Below, in pieces: positions 7,536-17,229 of a DNA stretch of 64,000 nucleotides (position 1 is the first letter of the stretch; each line of letters starts with the position of its first letter). Position numbers and translations under genes: made by a program. Source of the DNA: LZORAL124-50-18 sp051208045 (GTDB lineage Bacteria > Pseudomonadota > Gammaproteobacteria > Pseudomonadales > Oleiphilaceae); the NCBI GenBank assembly GCA_051208045.1, contig JBPJFY010000012.1:1-64000 (forward strand), written 5' to 3'. The notes beneath the pieces were generated by a model. The model did not search any database, had not been told where the DNA came from, and saw only the letters and a list, made by a program, of their open reading frames with translations.

Positions 7536-9272
7536 ATGTTCGATTTTTACATAAAATTCATCCGTCGTCCGCTTTCCGGCACCGATGCGCTTGTACAGAT
7601 TTCAGCACTGGGCTTGCTGGTGGGCGTGGTTACCGGCCTGGTGATTTTGCTTTTTCGTCAGGCCATAGAGCAGCCCTTACTGCATTTTCTGCCAGATGGT
7701 ACTGCGGAGGGTTTTGAATCCCTCCCCCTGGAATATCGGTTTGCACTGCCCCTGGCAGGTTCGCTGATCCTCGGTGTGTTTCTTTATTTCATGAACATCG
7801 CTATTCGAAAGGTCGGCGTGAGCTATGTGATTGACCGCTTGAACAATCACCAGGGATACATCAGTTTCAAAAGTCTGGTGGTACAGTTTTTCACCGGGGT
7901 TGTTTCGATTCTATCCGGGCAGTCTGCAGGCCGGGAGGGGCCGGCGGTTCATCTCGGCTCCGCCTGTGGGAGTTTGCTGGGGCAGTACATGCGCCTGCCA
8001 AACAACAGCATTCGAACTCTGGTCGCCTGTGGCGCTGCGGCTGCGATTTCGGCATCGTTTAATACGCCGGTTGCGGGTGTGATTTTCGCGATGGAGGTGG
8101 TGATGATGGAGTTTACCATCACCAGTTTTACCCCGATCATCGTCGCTTCCGTCAGTGCCGCCATTATTTGTCAAACCGTTTATGGCAACGAACCAGCCTT
8201 TAATGTACACCAGTTGTCACTCGAATCTCTGGCGGAGATTCCGTTCATCTTGGTGACGGGTGTCGTTATCGGGACTGCGTCCGCCCTCTTTGTGCAGCTG
8301 ATCAAACGCTATGCGCGGTATGCCGACAAAAGCATCATCCTCCGGCTCGCCATCGCAGGCCTGATCACCGGTGTGGTGGCGATGCTGTACCCTGAAATCA
8401 TGGGTGTCGGGTATGATACGGTCAATCGGGTGATTCTCGGCGAGCTTGGTTTGCAATTACTCCTTGGGATTGCCGCCGCCAAGCTGTTTGTCACAGCGAT
8501 TTCCGTCGGCCTGGGGATGCCCAGCGGATTAATCGGGCCGACTCTGTTCATTGGCGCAACATTGGGCGGGGCATGCGGCATCGCGACACATGCCATCTGG
8601 CCTGAAGCGTCATCTTCCCCGGGTCTTTATGTACTGCTGGGTATGGCGGCCATGATGGGCGCTTGTCTGCAGGCACCGTTGTCGGCCTTGCTCGCACTCC
8701 TGGAGCTGACCTACAATCCCCACATGCTCCTGCCGGCGCTGTTGGCCATTGTCGTGGCCAGCTTGATTTCCAGTGAATTATTCGGACAAAAACCGCTGTT
8801 CATCAGTATATTGCAGGCACAGGGTTTGAATTTGAGAAATGACCCCATTTCCAATGCGCTCCGGCGCGTCAGCGTGGGGGCAGTGATGGAACGCAGCTTG
8901 AAGCGCTGCAACAAGTTCCTGTCGCTGGAAGAAGCACTCAGCTTGCTGAAATCCGAGCCCAAATGGTTAGTTGTGGAGGTGGATGGCACACCCGCGTCTT
9001 TGCTTCCTGCGGCAGATCTGGCACGATATGTGGTAGAGCTGGACAAAGAGGATACATCACAATCCATTGATTTGCTGGCCATTCCTGCACAACGAAGACA
9101 GGTACAATCTCTTCACTTTCAGGCAACGTTGCGGGAAGCACTGGATCGCTTCGAGGAAACCGGCGCAGAAGCACTGTATGTTGAGCGCACATCTGCTCCG
9201 ACGATAAAAACGATTCTTGGGGTGCTCACGCAGGAAGACATTAACAATTACTATCACTACAAACTGCACTAG
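7536..9272 (+). CDS. ClC family chloride channel/antiporter with C-terminal CBS-like region
   Basis: An inner-membrane chloride channel or H+/Cl- exchanger. About ten hydrophobic segments span residues 15-420. The selectivity motif GREGPAVH with its gating glutamate and the GMPSGLIGPTLFIG motif are present. The usual GSGIP segment is replaced by a divergent loop. The last 150 residues are soluble and CBS-like. The start at 7536 has AGGT upstream; ATG 7467 and TTG 7431 are alternatives with no visible ribosome site. hemJ follows after 23 bp, making this the first gene of the ClC-hemJ-thiD-thiE-hemL operon. Confidence 0.9.
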   Translation: MFDFYIKFIRRPLSGTDALVQISALGLLVGVVTGLVILLFRQAIEQPLLHFLPDGTAEGFESLPLEYRFALPLAGSLILGVFLYFMNIAIRKVGVSYVIDRLNNHQGYISFKSLVVQFFTGVVSILSGQSAGREGPAVHLGSACGSLLGQYMRLPNNSIRTLVACGAAAAISASFNTPVAGVIFAMEVVMMEFTITSFTPIIVASVSAAIICQTVYGNEPAFNVHQLSLESLAEIPFILVTGVVIGTASALFVQLIKRYARYADKSIILRLAIAGLITGVVAMLYPEIMGVGYDTVNRVILGELGLQLLLGIAAAKLFVTAISVGLGMPSGLIGPTLFIGATLGGACGIATHAIWPEASSSPGLYVLLGMAAMMGACLQAPLSALLALLELTYNPHMLLPALLAIVVASLISSELFGQKPLFISILQAQGLNLRNDPISNALRRVSVGAVMERSLKRCNKFLSLEEALSLLKSEPKWLVVEVDGTPASLLPAADLARYVVELDKEDTSQSIDLLAIPAQRRQVQSLHFQATLREALDRFEETGAEALYVERTSAPTIKTILGVLTQEDINNYYHYKLH

Positions 9273-9295
9273 TTTGCAGGATTTGGACACTCTAC

Positions 9296-9718
9296 ATGTT
9301 ATGGGTTAAAGCATTTCATCTCGTCGCCGTGGTCTGTTGGTTTGCCGGGCTATTCTACCTGCCCAGGCTCTTTGTGTATCACGCCATGAGCGAAGACCGG
9401 GAGAGCCAAGAGCGGTTCAAGATCATGGAACGTAAACTGTATCGCGGTATCATGACACCATCGTTGGTGGCCACCGTGGTCCTCGGTGGCTGGCTGATCA
9501 GTTACAATCCAGCCGGCTATTTTGCCGGTGGCTGGCTCCACGCAAAACTTGCGCTGGTTGCCATCCTCATCGTATATCATTTTTATTGTGGGCGTTTACT
9601 GAAGGGGTTTGCCGCAGATCAAAATACCCATGGCCATGTTTTTTATCGCTGGTTCAATGAGTTTCCGGTGCTGATTTTGATCAGTGTCGTCATCCTGGCC
9701 GTGGTTAAGCCGTTTTAG
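9296..9718 (+). CDS. hemJ: Protoporphyrinogen IX oxidase HemJ
   Basis: A small membrane protein that oxidises protoporphyrinogen IX to protoporphyrin IX in heme synthesis in bacteria lacking HemG or HemY. It is 140 residues with four hydrophobic helices. The conserved start (KAFHLVAVVCWFAGLFYLPR) carries the family histidine and arginine. Spacing to thiD is 11 bp. Presence of hemL at the end of the same operon supports a heme role. Confidence 0.9.
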   Translation: MLWVKAFHLVAVVCWFAGLFYLPRLFVYHAMSEDRESQERFKIMERKLYRGIMTPSLVATVVLGGWLISYNPAGYFAGGWLHAKLALVAILIVYHFYCGRLLKGFAADQNTHGHVFYRWFNEFPVLILISVVILAVVKPF

Positions 9719-9729
9719 AGGAATTTGCG

Positions 9730-10554
9730 TTGTCCCCGTCTATACACACGCCCCCTACATTACTCGTTCTTGCTGGCCTGGACCCCACCGGGGGCGCGGG
9801 TTTGCAGGCAGATATTCAAGTAAGTTCCGCACTCGGCATTCACAGCCTGCCATGCATGACCATTAACACCGTGCAGACAACCACGGAGGTGTCGGGATAT
9901 GAGTCGGCCAATGTAGCGACGTTGCAACGCCAGCTGGACGCGTTAAGTCAGGATACCGACATTGCCGCCATTAAGATAGGCGCCGCCGGGAGTGTGCGGG
10001 TGCTGGAGGTGATTGCACGATTTGTGCGTACTCGCTGGGTACCCGTGGTGCTTGACCCGGTGTTTTGTGGTGGTGGCGGTGGTTTTCTGTCCGATGAGGA
10101 TTACGCTGAATATCTGGTTCGGGAGTTGGTACCCTACACAACACTGGTCACTCCCAACCGCCAGGAGTTACTTAAAATGACCGGGCTGGATACCCCGGTT
10201 GAAGCCCTGAGTCACCTATTCTCCTGTGGGGCCCGGCAGGTTCTGGTCACCGGTGGTGATACCATCGAGGACACGCAACGGGACTATGTAATTCACCACC
10301 TGTATGGTGCCAGTGAATCCTCCGAAGCGAAGTTTGTCGAACTCAGTCACTGGCGGTCCCAGCGGCTGACAGGCACCTTCCACGGAACGGGATGCACACT
10401 GAGTACCGCAATTGCCTGTAAATTGGCGCTCGGCCTCTCGCTCGAAAAAGCGATCACGGAAGCGGAACACTGGGTGCATCAGACCTTGTGCACGGCTTAC
10501 CAGATTGGCCACGGACAAGCGATTCCCAACCGACTGACCGGCTCAGTGCGGTGA
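9730..10554 (+). CDS. thiD: Hydroxymethylpyrimidine/phosphomethylpyrimidine kinase
   Basis: Phosphorylates HMP and HMP-P to HMP-PP for thiamine synthesis. A ribokinase-fold enzyme of 274 residues with the substrate region LAGLDPTGGAGLQAD near the N-terminus and the anion-hole and catalytic motif GTGCTLSTAIA near the C-terminus. It starts at TTG 9730, preceded by GAGGA at 9718-9722. thiE follows after 33 bp. No TPP riboswitch is visible in the short spacer upstream. Confidence 0.94.
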   Translation: MSPSIHTPPTLLVLAGLDPTGGAGLQADIQVSSALGIHSLPCMTINTVQTTTEVSGYESANVATLQRQLDALSQDTDIAAIKIGAAGSVRVLEVIARFVRTRWVPVVLDPVFCGGGGGFLSDEDYAEYLVRELVPYTTLVTPNRQELLKMTGLDTPVEALSHLFSCGARQVLVTGGDTIEDTQRDYVIHHLYGASESSEAKFVELSHWRSQRLTGTFHGTGCTLSTAIACKLALGLSLEKAITEAEHWVHQTLCTAYQIGHGQAIPNRLTGSVR

Positions 10555-10587
10555 TCACGCCGAATAGAATGTAGCCCCCTGACAATT

Positions 10588-11262
10588 ATGCCTTTATTGA
10601 CTCACCACTTGAACGGCCCTTATGCCATTACCGACCGCCATTTGTTGCCCAACACAACGGACCTTCTCCACGCCGTTGAACAGGCTTTGCGCGGCGGCGT
10701 TCGCATCATTCAGTACCGGGAGAAAACACCGGACCCGAGCCAACTGTTAGACACGGCGAAAGCACTCGTTGACTTGTGTCATCGACATAATGCACTGCTC
10801 ATTATTAACGATCATCTGGATCTCGCTTTGCGCGCTGGCGCAGACGGTGTGCACCTTGGCCTGGAGGACGCATCACTGGAAGCGGCCATTGCTGCGGGTG
10901 GACCGAACTTTGTGGTGGGCGCTACCTGCCATGATCGACTCGACCTTGCTTTGAAGGCGGTGGCGCTGGGCGCACACTATGTGGCTTTCGGACGTTTTTT
11001 CCCATCGTCAACCAAGCCAGATGCGCCGGCAGCCAATCTTGGTATTCTCACCGAAGCCCGAGCAACACTACCTGTCCCGGTGGTTGCAATCGGCGGCATT
11101 AACCTCGACAATGCGGCTCTCGCTCTCCGCGCCGGCGCGGACATGGTGGCTGTGGTGCAGGCAGTGTTCGGCACCCCCGACACACAAGCCGCCGCTGAGG
11201 CATTCTGTACACTCATACATCAACACAGCATTCATCGCCAGGTATCACGGGAGTTTACATGA
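10588..11262 (+). CDS. thiE: Thiamine-phosphate synthase
   Basis: Joins HMP-PP and thiazole phosphate to form thiamine phosphate. A TIM barrel of 224 residues with the family motifs QYREKT, LIINDHLDLAL, DGVHLG, GRFFPSSTK and the phosphate-binding AIGGINLDN. Its stop overlaps the hemL start by four bases (ATGA), so the two are translationally coupled. Confidence 0.95.
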   Translation: MPLLTHHLNGPYAITDRHLLPNTTDLLHAVEQALRGGVRIIQYREKTPDPSQLLDTAKALVDLCHRHNALLIINDHLDLALRAGADGVHLGLEDASLEAAIAAGGPNFVVGATCHDRLDLALKAVALGAHYVAFGRFFPSSTKPDAPAANLGILTEARATLPVPVVAIGGINLDNAALALRAGADMVAVVQAVFGTPDTQAAAEAFCTLIHQHSIHRQVSREFT

Positions 11263-12542
11263 CGCGTTCTGAAGACCTATTCACCCAAGCTCAAAAATGC
11301 ATTCCCGGCGGAGTGAATTCGCCTGTGCGCGCCTTCACGGGGGTCGGTGGTACGCCGATTTTTTTCAAAAAAGGCAAAGGTGCTTATCTGTTTGATGAAG
11401 ATGGGAAACAGTATATCGACTATGTAGGGTCCTGGGGCCCGATGATTCTGGGTCACGCAAATGAACAGGTTTTAACCGCGGTAAAAGCCCAGGTGGAAGA
11501 TGGATTGGGCTTTGGTGCACCGACCGAAATCGAAATCGAGATGGCGGAAAAAGTGTGCGCGCTGATGCCCTCCATCGAATTGGTGCGTATGGTAAGTTCG
11601 GGTACCGAAGCCACCATGAGCGCGATTCGCCTGGCCAGAGGCTATACAGGCCGGGACAAAATCGTCAAATTTGAGGGCTGCTATCATGGCCACTCGGATT
11701 CATTGCTGGTCAAAGCAGGCTCCGGGGCACTGACACTCGGCGTCCCCAATTCGCCCGGTGTGCCAGCATCCCTGGCAGAACATACCATTACCCTGACGCA
11801 CAATGATGCTGATTCCGTCCGGGCGGCCTTTGCTGCCTGTGGGCAGGAGATCGCGGCCATTATTGTCGAGCCGGTCGCCGGCAACATGAACTGTATCCCG
11901 CCCGAACCCGGCTTCCTGGAAACGCTCAGGGAAGTTTGTGATACCTACGGTACCGTGCTCATTTTTGATGAAGTAATGACAGGCTTTCGCACCGCATTGG
12001 GTGGGGCACAAAGTGTCTATGGTGTACGCCCCGACCTGACAACGCTGGGCAAGGTCATTGGCGCAGGTCTGCCGGTCGGCGCATTTGGCGGCAAACGGGA
12101 AATTATGGCACACATTGCTCCACTGGGCCCGGTCTACCAGGCAGGTACACTCTCGGGTAATCCTCTGGCTATGCGTGCGGGCTTGACGATGCTGGGCCAG
12201 ATCAGCGAGCCTGGATTTTTTGGATCGTTAACCCAGCGCACGCAGCAGCTGGTCACAGGCTTGGAACAAGTGGCCCGCGAAGTGGGTTGCCCGTTAACGA
12301 CAAATCAGGTGGGAGGCATGTTCGGATTTTTCTTTACGGATGAACCCAACGTATCTCGCTATTCGCAAGTCGTGGCGTGCGACCAGGAAAAATTCAAACG
12401 CTTCTTCCATGGCATGCTCGGCGAAGGCGTCTATCTTGCGCCTTCCGCGTTCGAGGCAGGATTTGTCTCCGCCGCACACTCCAGCGAAGACATCGAACGC
12501 ACGCTTGAAGCGGCGCGCAAGGTACTGGCAGCCATCGACTGA
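11259..12542 (+). CDS. hemL: Glutamate-1-semialdehyde 2,1-aminomutase
   Basis: PLP-dependent conversion of glutamate-1-semialdehyde to 5-aminolevulinate, the C5-pathway entry to heme. It is 427 residues. Conserved segments include CIPGGVNSPVRAF, the SSGTEATMSAIRLAR phosphate loop, FDEVMTGFR and the PLP lysine in TTLGKVIGAGLP. It is the last gene of the operon; a 20-bp tandem duplication follows it. Confidence 0.97.
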   Translation: MTRSEDLFTQAQKCIPGGVNSPVRAFTGVGGTPIFFKKGKGAYLFDEDGKQYIDYVGSWGPMILGHANEQVLTAVKAQVEDGLGFGAPTEIEIEMAEKVCALMPSIELVRMVSSGTEATMSAIRLARGYTGRDKIVKFEGCYHGHSDSLLVKAGSGALTLGVPNSPGVPASLAEHTITLTHNDADSVRAAFAACGQEIAAIIVEPVAGNMNCIPPEPGFLETLREVCDTYGTVLIFDEVMTGFRTALGGAQSVYGVRPDLTTLGKVIGAGLPVGAFGGKREIMAHIAPLGPVYQAGTLSGNPLAMRAGLTMLGQISEPGFFGSLTQRTQQLVTGLEQVAREVGCPLTTNQVGGMFGFFFTDEPNVSRYSQVVACDQEKFKRFFHGMLGEGVYLAPSAFEAGFVSAAHSSEDIERTLEAARKVLAAID

Positions 12543-12553
12543 ATAGGATTCAA

Positions 12554-12593
12554 CGCGCTAAATGACCTTAATGCGCGCTAACTGACCTTAACG
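12554..12593. repeat. 20-bp tandem duplication after hemL
   Basis: Two adjacent 20-bp units (12554-12573 and 12574-12593) differ at two positions. The second unit contains the stop codon of the minus-strand lipoprotein gene. It looks like a local duplication of the gene end. I see no convincing terminator in this convergent spacer. Confidence 0.8.
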
Positions 12594-13103
12594 ATAAGTG
12601 GCCGCTTTCTCGCGAGCCACCTTGGCACCTGGCTCATCCCCCTGCAACGCGCGCACCAGAGCCACTTGGCGCCATAGTGATGACAGCAGGCGCTGATCAC
12701 GGCCCGCCAAACTGATGGCTTTCCGATAAAACTGTTCCGCAGGCGCATAGTGCTTGTTACTCTGCTGCACCTCCCCCAGAATTTGATACACCAGCGGAGA
12801 TTTTGGAGAGAGCCTCTGTGCGCGCTCTGCTTTCACCTGGGCGGCGCGCGTTTGCCCGCGCTGGTAGTCACGCCGGGCCTCGTCAATAAGGTTAGCGGCC
12901 GCCTCCGTGATGGGTGCTGACTCGGACCGCACTGCCGGTTTGGGCGGCACCGCTTTGACGGCGGGCGGCGCCTGTCTTTCGATGACTGGCTCCTGTCTTA
13001 CGGGTCCGCTGGAACACGCAACCAACATCGCACTTACGAGCACGGCACCCAGCCCCCGCTTTCGCTCCCTCGAGAAAATACTTTTTTCGGTCACTATCTC
13101 CAT
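12588..13103 (-). CDS. TPR-containing lipoprotein
   Basis: Probably an outer-membrane or periplasmic lipoprotein that scaffolds cell-wall enzymes. A hydrophobic signal ends in the lipobox VACS (cysteine near residue 30). A Pro/Val-rich linker follows, then two to three tetratricopeptide-like helical repeats (about residues 70-165). The ATG at 13103 is only one base from AGGAG, so GTG at 13094 may be the true start. It lies 15 bp after mrcB, and the pair may resemble the LpoB-PBP1b partnership. That link is inferred from position only. Confidence 0.8.
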   Translation of the reverse strand: MEIVTEKSIFSRERKRGLGAVLVSAMLVACSSGPVRQEPVIERQAPPAVKAVPPKPAVRSESAPITEAAANLIDEARRDYQRGQTRAAQVKAERAQRLSPKSPLVYQILGEVQQSNKHYAPAEQFYRKAISLAGRDQRLLSSLWRQVALVRALQGDEPGAKVAREKAATYR

Positions 13104-13118
13104 GCTCCTTTCGGCCCT

Positions 13119-15488
13119 TTAATCAAATAGGGATTTAACCCAACTCCCAATACGCCGGATGCCGGTCAAACAACTTTGTGACTGATCCGGCGCGTATCGT
13201 TCCAGATAGGGCAGGTACGATGCCCCTTCACAGCCTTCGTCTGTACGAAGTGCTTTGCCATCAACGACCCAATAATACCCTACACCATCGGGTTTCACCG
13301 GGGCAAAGGGGCGCTGTGGAATGCGGCGCATGGCATCACTCCACACACGTAATGAACCCGTCGCGCCGGTGAGTCGTGTGGCCTGATTATCATCACGTCC
13401 CACCCAGGCAACCGCCAGATAGTCGCCGGTCAAGCCGGCAAACCAGCTGTCTCGCTGATCATTGGTGGTGCCGGTCTTGCCAGCAACACTCAATCCCTCA
13501 GGCAACTGCTTCAATGCGGATCGACCTGTGCCCTCCTGCATCACTTCTCTCAACATGTATTGCAGAAGGTGCATCACTTCTGGATCAAACTGCTGCTGAA
13601 CACTGATCGAATAACGACTCAACTCCAGACCGTGCGACGTCATTACGCTGCGAATACTGCGTACCGGTACATTAAATCCTGATGCGGCAATGGTTTGATA
13701 CATTCTGGCCACCTCATAGGGTGACAGTGTCGCGGCCCCCAGAAACAAGGACGGATAATGCGGCAGGTCTTTTTGAACGCCCAACTTGTGCAAGGTATCC
13801 AGTACCCGATTCACGCCCAGAGTCATACCCAGGCGCGCAGTAGACACGTTCAAGGAGTGCGTTAACGCATAGTGCAACGTCACATCACCATAGGAACGTT
13901 TATCAAAATTCTGCGGTGCCCACGCATCGCCGTTATCCAACTTGACCTCGATGGGTTGATCGGAAATCAAGGTGTTGAGATTGTATAAACCTGTCTGCTG
14001 CAAGGCAGTAAGAAACACCGCCGGCTTGATCAGTGAGCCGACTTGACGCTGCGCATCCAGTGCACGGTTAAATCCTGCGTAGCGAGGGCTTCGATCCCCA
14101 ATCAGAGCCTTGACCTCGCCACTCTCGGTGCCCGTCACCACCATGGCCGCCTGCAGGTGCCTTTTTTCGCCTGGGTCAAGCGCATTCAGTGAGCGAACGA
14201 CGGCTTCTTCTACCTCGTGCTGAATTTGCGGATCGAGCGTCGTGAATATGCGCAAGCCCTCGGACTCCAGGTCGGCCTGATTGTATTCCTCCGCCAACTG
14301 GCGGCGAATCAGGTCCATAAAAGCGGGATACAGACTCTCAGAAAAACCGGGCACTTTAGCCACAACCATCGGTGCTTTTTTCAGTCCGCCAGCGGCCGAC
14401 GCTGACAAGTGCCCGGCCTGAGCCAATTGGTCCAGCACCAGATTCCGCCGGGACTGTGCACGTTCAGGATTTCGCCTGGGATTGTAGTAACTGGGGCCTT
14501 TAATCATTGCCACCAATAACGCCATTTCCTCTTCTGCGAGCCGATCCAGATTCTTGCCAAAATAAAACTGGCTGGCCATGCCAAATCCATGTATGGCGCG
14601 ATCTCCCGACTGGCCCAGATAGATCTCATTGATGTAGGCCTCCAGAATCTGCTCTTTGGAATAGTGCATCTCCAGCAGCATGGCCATGAACGCCTCCTGC
14701 GCTTTCCGCCAGAGTGTGCGTCGGCTATCCAGGTAGAAATTCTTCACCAACTGTTGCGTTAATGTACTGCCCCCCTGCCGAACGCTGCCGGAGGTCAGAT
14801 TCACCCAGACAGCACGGAGAATACCCAGCAAAGAAATGCCATGGTGCGCATAAAATTGCCTGTCCTCAGTGGTAAGCAGTGCTTCGAGCAACAGCGGCGG
14901 CACCTCGTCCAGCTTGACGAGTATGCGATCTTCCTTTTGCTTGGGATAAATACCGCCAATCTTCAACGGCTCAACCCGCGTAAAATCAAGACCGCGCCCA
15001 TTGTACTGGGTTAGGGAGACGATGGTGTCACCTTCAATGCGAAGCTTGACCTGCCGCTCCGGTAACTCCGCATCAGAAAACCGGAAAGCCCGCAGCCCCA
15101 GCGCAAACTCACTTCCCCGACGCTGGTAGGTACCCGTTTCCAACCGGGCAGATTGTTGACGGTATCCCAATGCACGCAGTTCAAACGCCAACAGATCGGG
15201 GTTGAGCGCGGCACCGACATAGAGTTCCAGCGGACGCGCATACACAGCGGCGGGAATGGCCCACATTTTTCCTTCAAATTTTTCGCGCACCACTGCATCC
15301 AGATACACCAGCCAGCCAAACCACACCACAAATCCAATCACGGCCAATTTGAGCCAGATTCCCCGGCGGTGTTTCTTCGGAGTGTTCGAAGACGGCTTGC
15401 CTGCTGTCGACGCGGTTTTCCTGGTTTTCCGAACTTTTGGCGGGCTGGATTTTTTTTGAGAAGAACCAGACGTTCCCTGTCGAGGCAT
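13119..15488 (-). CDS. mrcB: Penicillin-binding protein 1B (bifunctional peptidoglycan synthase)
   Basis: Glycosyltransferase and transpeptidase of the cell wall. It is 789 residues with a basic cytoplasmic tail (1-45), one transmembrane helix (about 46-68) and a UB2H-like region. The GT51 domain has the catalytic motif TTEDRQFYAHHG and GGSTLTQQLVKN. The transpeptidase domain has the serine in GSLIKP, the SLN motif and KTGTTNDQRD. Start ATG at 15488 has AGGAG nine bases upstream. A TPR lipoprotein follows in the same direction. Confidence 0.96.
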   Translation of the reverse strand: MPRQGTSGSSQKKSSPPKVRKTRKTASTAGKPSSNTPKKHRRGIWLKLAVIGFVVWFGWLVYLDAVVREKFEGKMWAIPAAVYARPLELYVGAALNPDLLAFELRALGYRQQSARLETGTYQRRGSEFALGLRAFRFSDAELPERQVKLRIEGDTIVSLTQYNGRGLDFTRVEPLKIGGIYPKQKEDRILVKLDEVPPLLLEALLTTEDRQFYAHHGISLLGILRAVWVNLTSGSVRQGGSTLTQQLVKNFYLDSRRTLWRKAQEAFMAMLLEMHYSKEQILEAYINEIYLGQSGDRAIHGFGMASQFYFGKNLDRLAEEEMALLVAMIKGPSYYNPRRNPERAQSRRNLVLDQLAQAGHLSASAAGGLKKAPMVVAKVPGFSESLYPAFMDLIRRQLAEEYNQADLESEGLRIFTTLDPQIQHEVEEAVVRSLNALDPGEKRHLQAAMVVTGTESGEVKALIGDRSPRYAGFNRALDAQRQVGSLIKPAVFLTALQQTGLYNLNTLISDQPIEVKLDNGDAWAPQNFDKRSYGDVTLHYALTHSLNVSTARLGMTLGVNRVLDTLHKLGVQKDLPHYPSLFLGAATLSPYEVARMYQTIAASGFNVPVRSIRSVMTSHGLELSRYSISVQQQFDPEVMHLLQYMLREVMQEGTGRSALKQLPEGLSVAGKTGTTNDQRDSWFAGLTGDYLAVAWVGRDDNQATRLTGATGSLRVWSDAMRRIPQRPFAPVKPDGVGYYWVVDGKALRTDEGCEGASYLPYLERYAPDQSQSCLTGIRRIGSWVKSLFD

Positions 15489-15647
15489 TCCGTTGTGCTC
15501 CTGTGTCTCTGTAATGTGGGAGGTTCGCCCGGCATGCTACCGAAATGAGAGCCAGAACCCAACCCGACGCGGCAAACTCCCGCACAGGGTACCTTTTAAT
15601 GACGATTATCGCTATCATGGCGCGATGAAAAAAAGAGGGGAATCCAG

Positions 15648-17222
15648 GTGAGCACAGAACTCATTAACGCACTGCAAACACCAGAACTGTACGATCATCC
15701 TGTCGACCAGTTTCAAGTGATCGAAACCCACATCAGCTGGGTGATTCTTACGGGTGACTATGTCTACAAGATTAAAAAACCGGTGAATTTCGGTTTTCTT
15801 GATTTCACCTCATTGGAGCAGCGCGCACATTTTTGCCGCGAAGAGCTGCGCTTGAACCAGCGACTTGCGCCTGCGTTGTATCTTGATGTGCTTCCCATCA
15901 CTGGCAATGCCGATGCCCCGGCGTTGAATGGTGATGGCCCAATCATTGACTATGCGATCAAGCTCCGGCAGTTTCCCCAGGAAAACCTGCTCGATCAAGT
16001 GCTCGCCCGGGACGCACTCACACCGGCACACATCACCGAACTGGGCCGCCTGATCGCCGATTTTCATCAGCAGATTGACACCGCACCACCTGAATCCCGT
16101 TTTGGCACGCCGGACCAGGTGTATGCACCCGTAGGCCAGAATTTCGACCAGATTCGTCCGATGCTGGACGATCCGTCCCTACTCAAACAACTGGATCATT
16201 TGCAGGCGTGGGCCGAATCAACCTTTGCGCGTCTGAAAGACACCTTCGGTCACCGAAAGGCAGAAGGCTTCATCCGTGAATGTCATGGCGATATCCATTT
16301 GGGCAATATTACGCTGGTGGATGGACAGGTTGTGTTGTTTGACTGTATCGAATTCAATGATGACTTCCGCTGGACGGACGTCGCCTGTGACCTGGCATTC
16401 ATCCTCATGGATTTGCAGTCCCGCGGATTGCAACATTACGCGCGCCAGTTACTGGGCGAGTATCTTGAGGTCACCGGCGATTATGAATCGCTGGAAATCT
16501 TGCGTTTTTACAAGGCGTACCGAGCCATGGTTCGGGCGAAAATTGCCCTATTCACGCGAGCAGCCCCCGGCATGCCGGAAGAGAAACAAAAGGAGCTGCT
16601 GGAATCCTATGCAAAATACGCTGAACTGGCGGATTCCTACACCCTGCTTCCCAACCGCGTGTGCTTCATTGGACAAGGCGTCTGTGGCTCCGGAAAATCC
16701 ACGGTGGGGCGCATATTGAATGAAGAATTCGGTGCATTACCCCTGCGCTCGGACGTGGAGCGCAAGCGCCTTTTTCAATTGCCGGCGAAAGCAGCGAGTG
16801 GCTCACCCCTGGATGGGGGAATTTATACACCGGAAGCCTCCGCACGCACTTATCAACGTCTGGAAGATCTGGCCCGGATGGCGCTGATGGCTGGCTACCC
16901 GGTGTTCATTGATGCCACCAATCTCGCTGTCGCCCATCGTGATCGTTTTCAGCAAGTGGCGGAGGAAACTGGCGTCGCCAGTGTACTCATCAGCTGTCAA
17001 ACGCCGGAGGCGACGGTACGTCAGTGGGTGGAAGCCCGGGAGAAGGCAGGTCAGGATGCTTCGGAAGCTGGTGTTGCTGTGCTGGAAAAGCAATTGACTG
17101 CGCTCGAACCGCTGACCGATGAGGAGCGCACGCATGCCATCATTGTGGATGCGGCAAACGCGGAATCCATTGCCGGACTAGTGGCACGCATACGCTGTAA
17201 GCTGGGTGGCGGCTGCCAATAA
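15648..17222 (+). CDS. Fusion of aminoglycoside phosphotransferase-like kinase and AAA/P-loop kinase
   Basis: It is 524 residues with two domains. Residues 1-325 are an APH-like small-molecule kinase fold with the catalytic loop CHGDIHLGNITL and the metal-binding segment FDCIEFND. Residues 340-524 are a P-loop kinase with the Walker A motif GQGVCGSGKST, resembling gluconate or zeta-type kinases. This two-domain protein is widespread in proteobacteria (COG2187 plus COG0645) and its substrate is unknown. Start GTG at 15648 has AGGGG upstream. Resistance to aminoglycosides should not be assumed. Confidence 0.88.
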   Translation: MSTELINALQTPELYDHPVDQFQVIETHISWVILTGDYVYKIKKPVNFGFLDFTSLEQRAHFCREELRLNQRLAPALYLDVLPITGNADAPALNGDGPIIDYAIKLRQFPQENLLDQVLARDALTPAHITELGRLIADFHQQIDTAPPESRFGTPDQVYAPVGQNFDQIRPMLDDPSLLKQLDHLQAWAESTFARLKDTFGHRKAEGFIRECHGDIHLGNITLVDGQVVLFDCIEFNDDFRWTDVACDLAFILMDLQSRGLQHYARQLLGEYLEVTGDYESLEILRFYKAYRAMVRAKIALFTRAAPGMPEEKQKELLESYAKYAELADSYTLLPNRVCFIGQGVCGSGKSTVGRILNEEFGALPLRSDVERKRLFQLPAKAASGSPLDGGIYTPEASARTYQRLEDLARMALMAGYPVFIDATNLAVAHRDRFQQVAEETGVASVLISCQTPEATVRQWVEAREKAGQDASEAGVAVLEKQLTALEPLTDEERTHAIIVDAANAESIAGLVARIRCKLGGGCQ

Positions 17223-17229
17223 AGGCGGC

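Noticed and set aside
9660..9735. Possible TPP riboswitch before thiD
   Set aside because: The spacer from hemJ is only 11 bp and I see no thi-box motif.
15648..17222. Aminoglycoside resistance gene
   Set aside because: APH-like fold only; the fusion with a P-loop kinase matches a widespread housekeeping-type protein, not a resistance enzyme.
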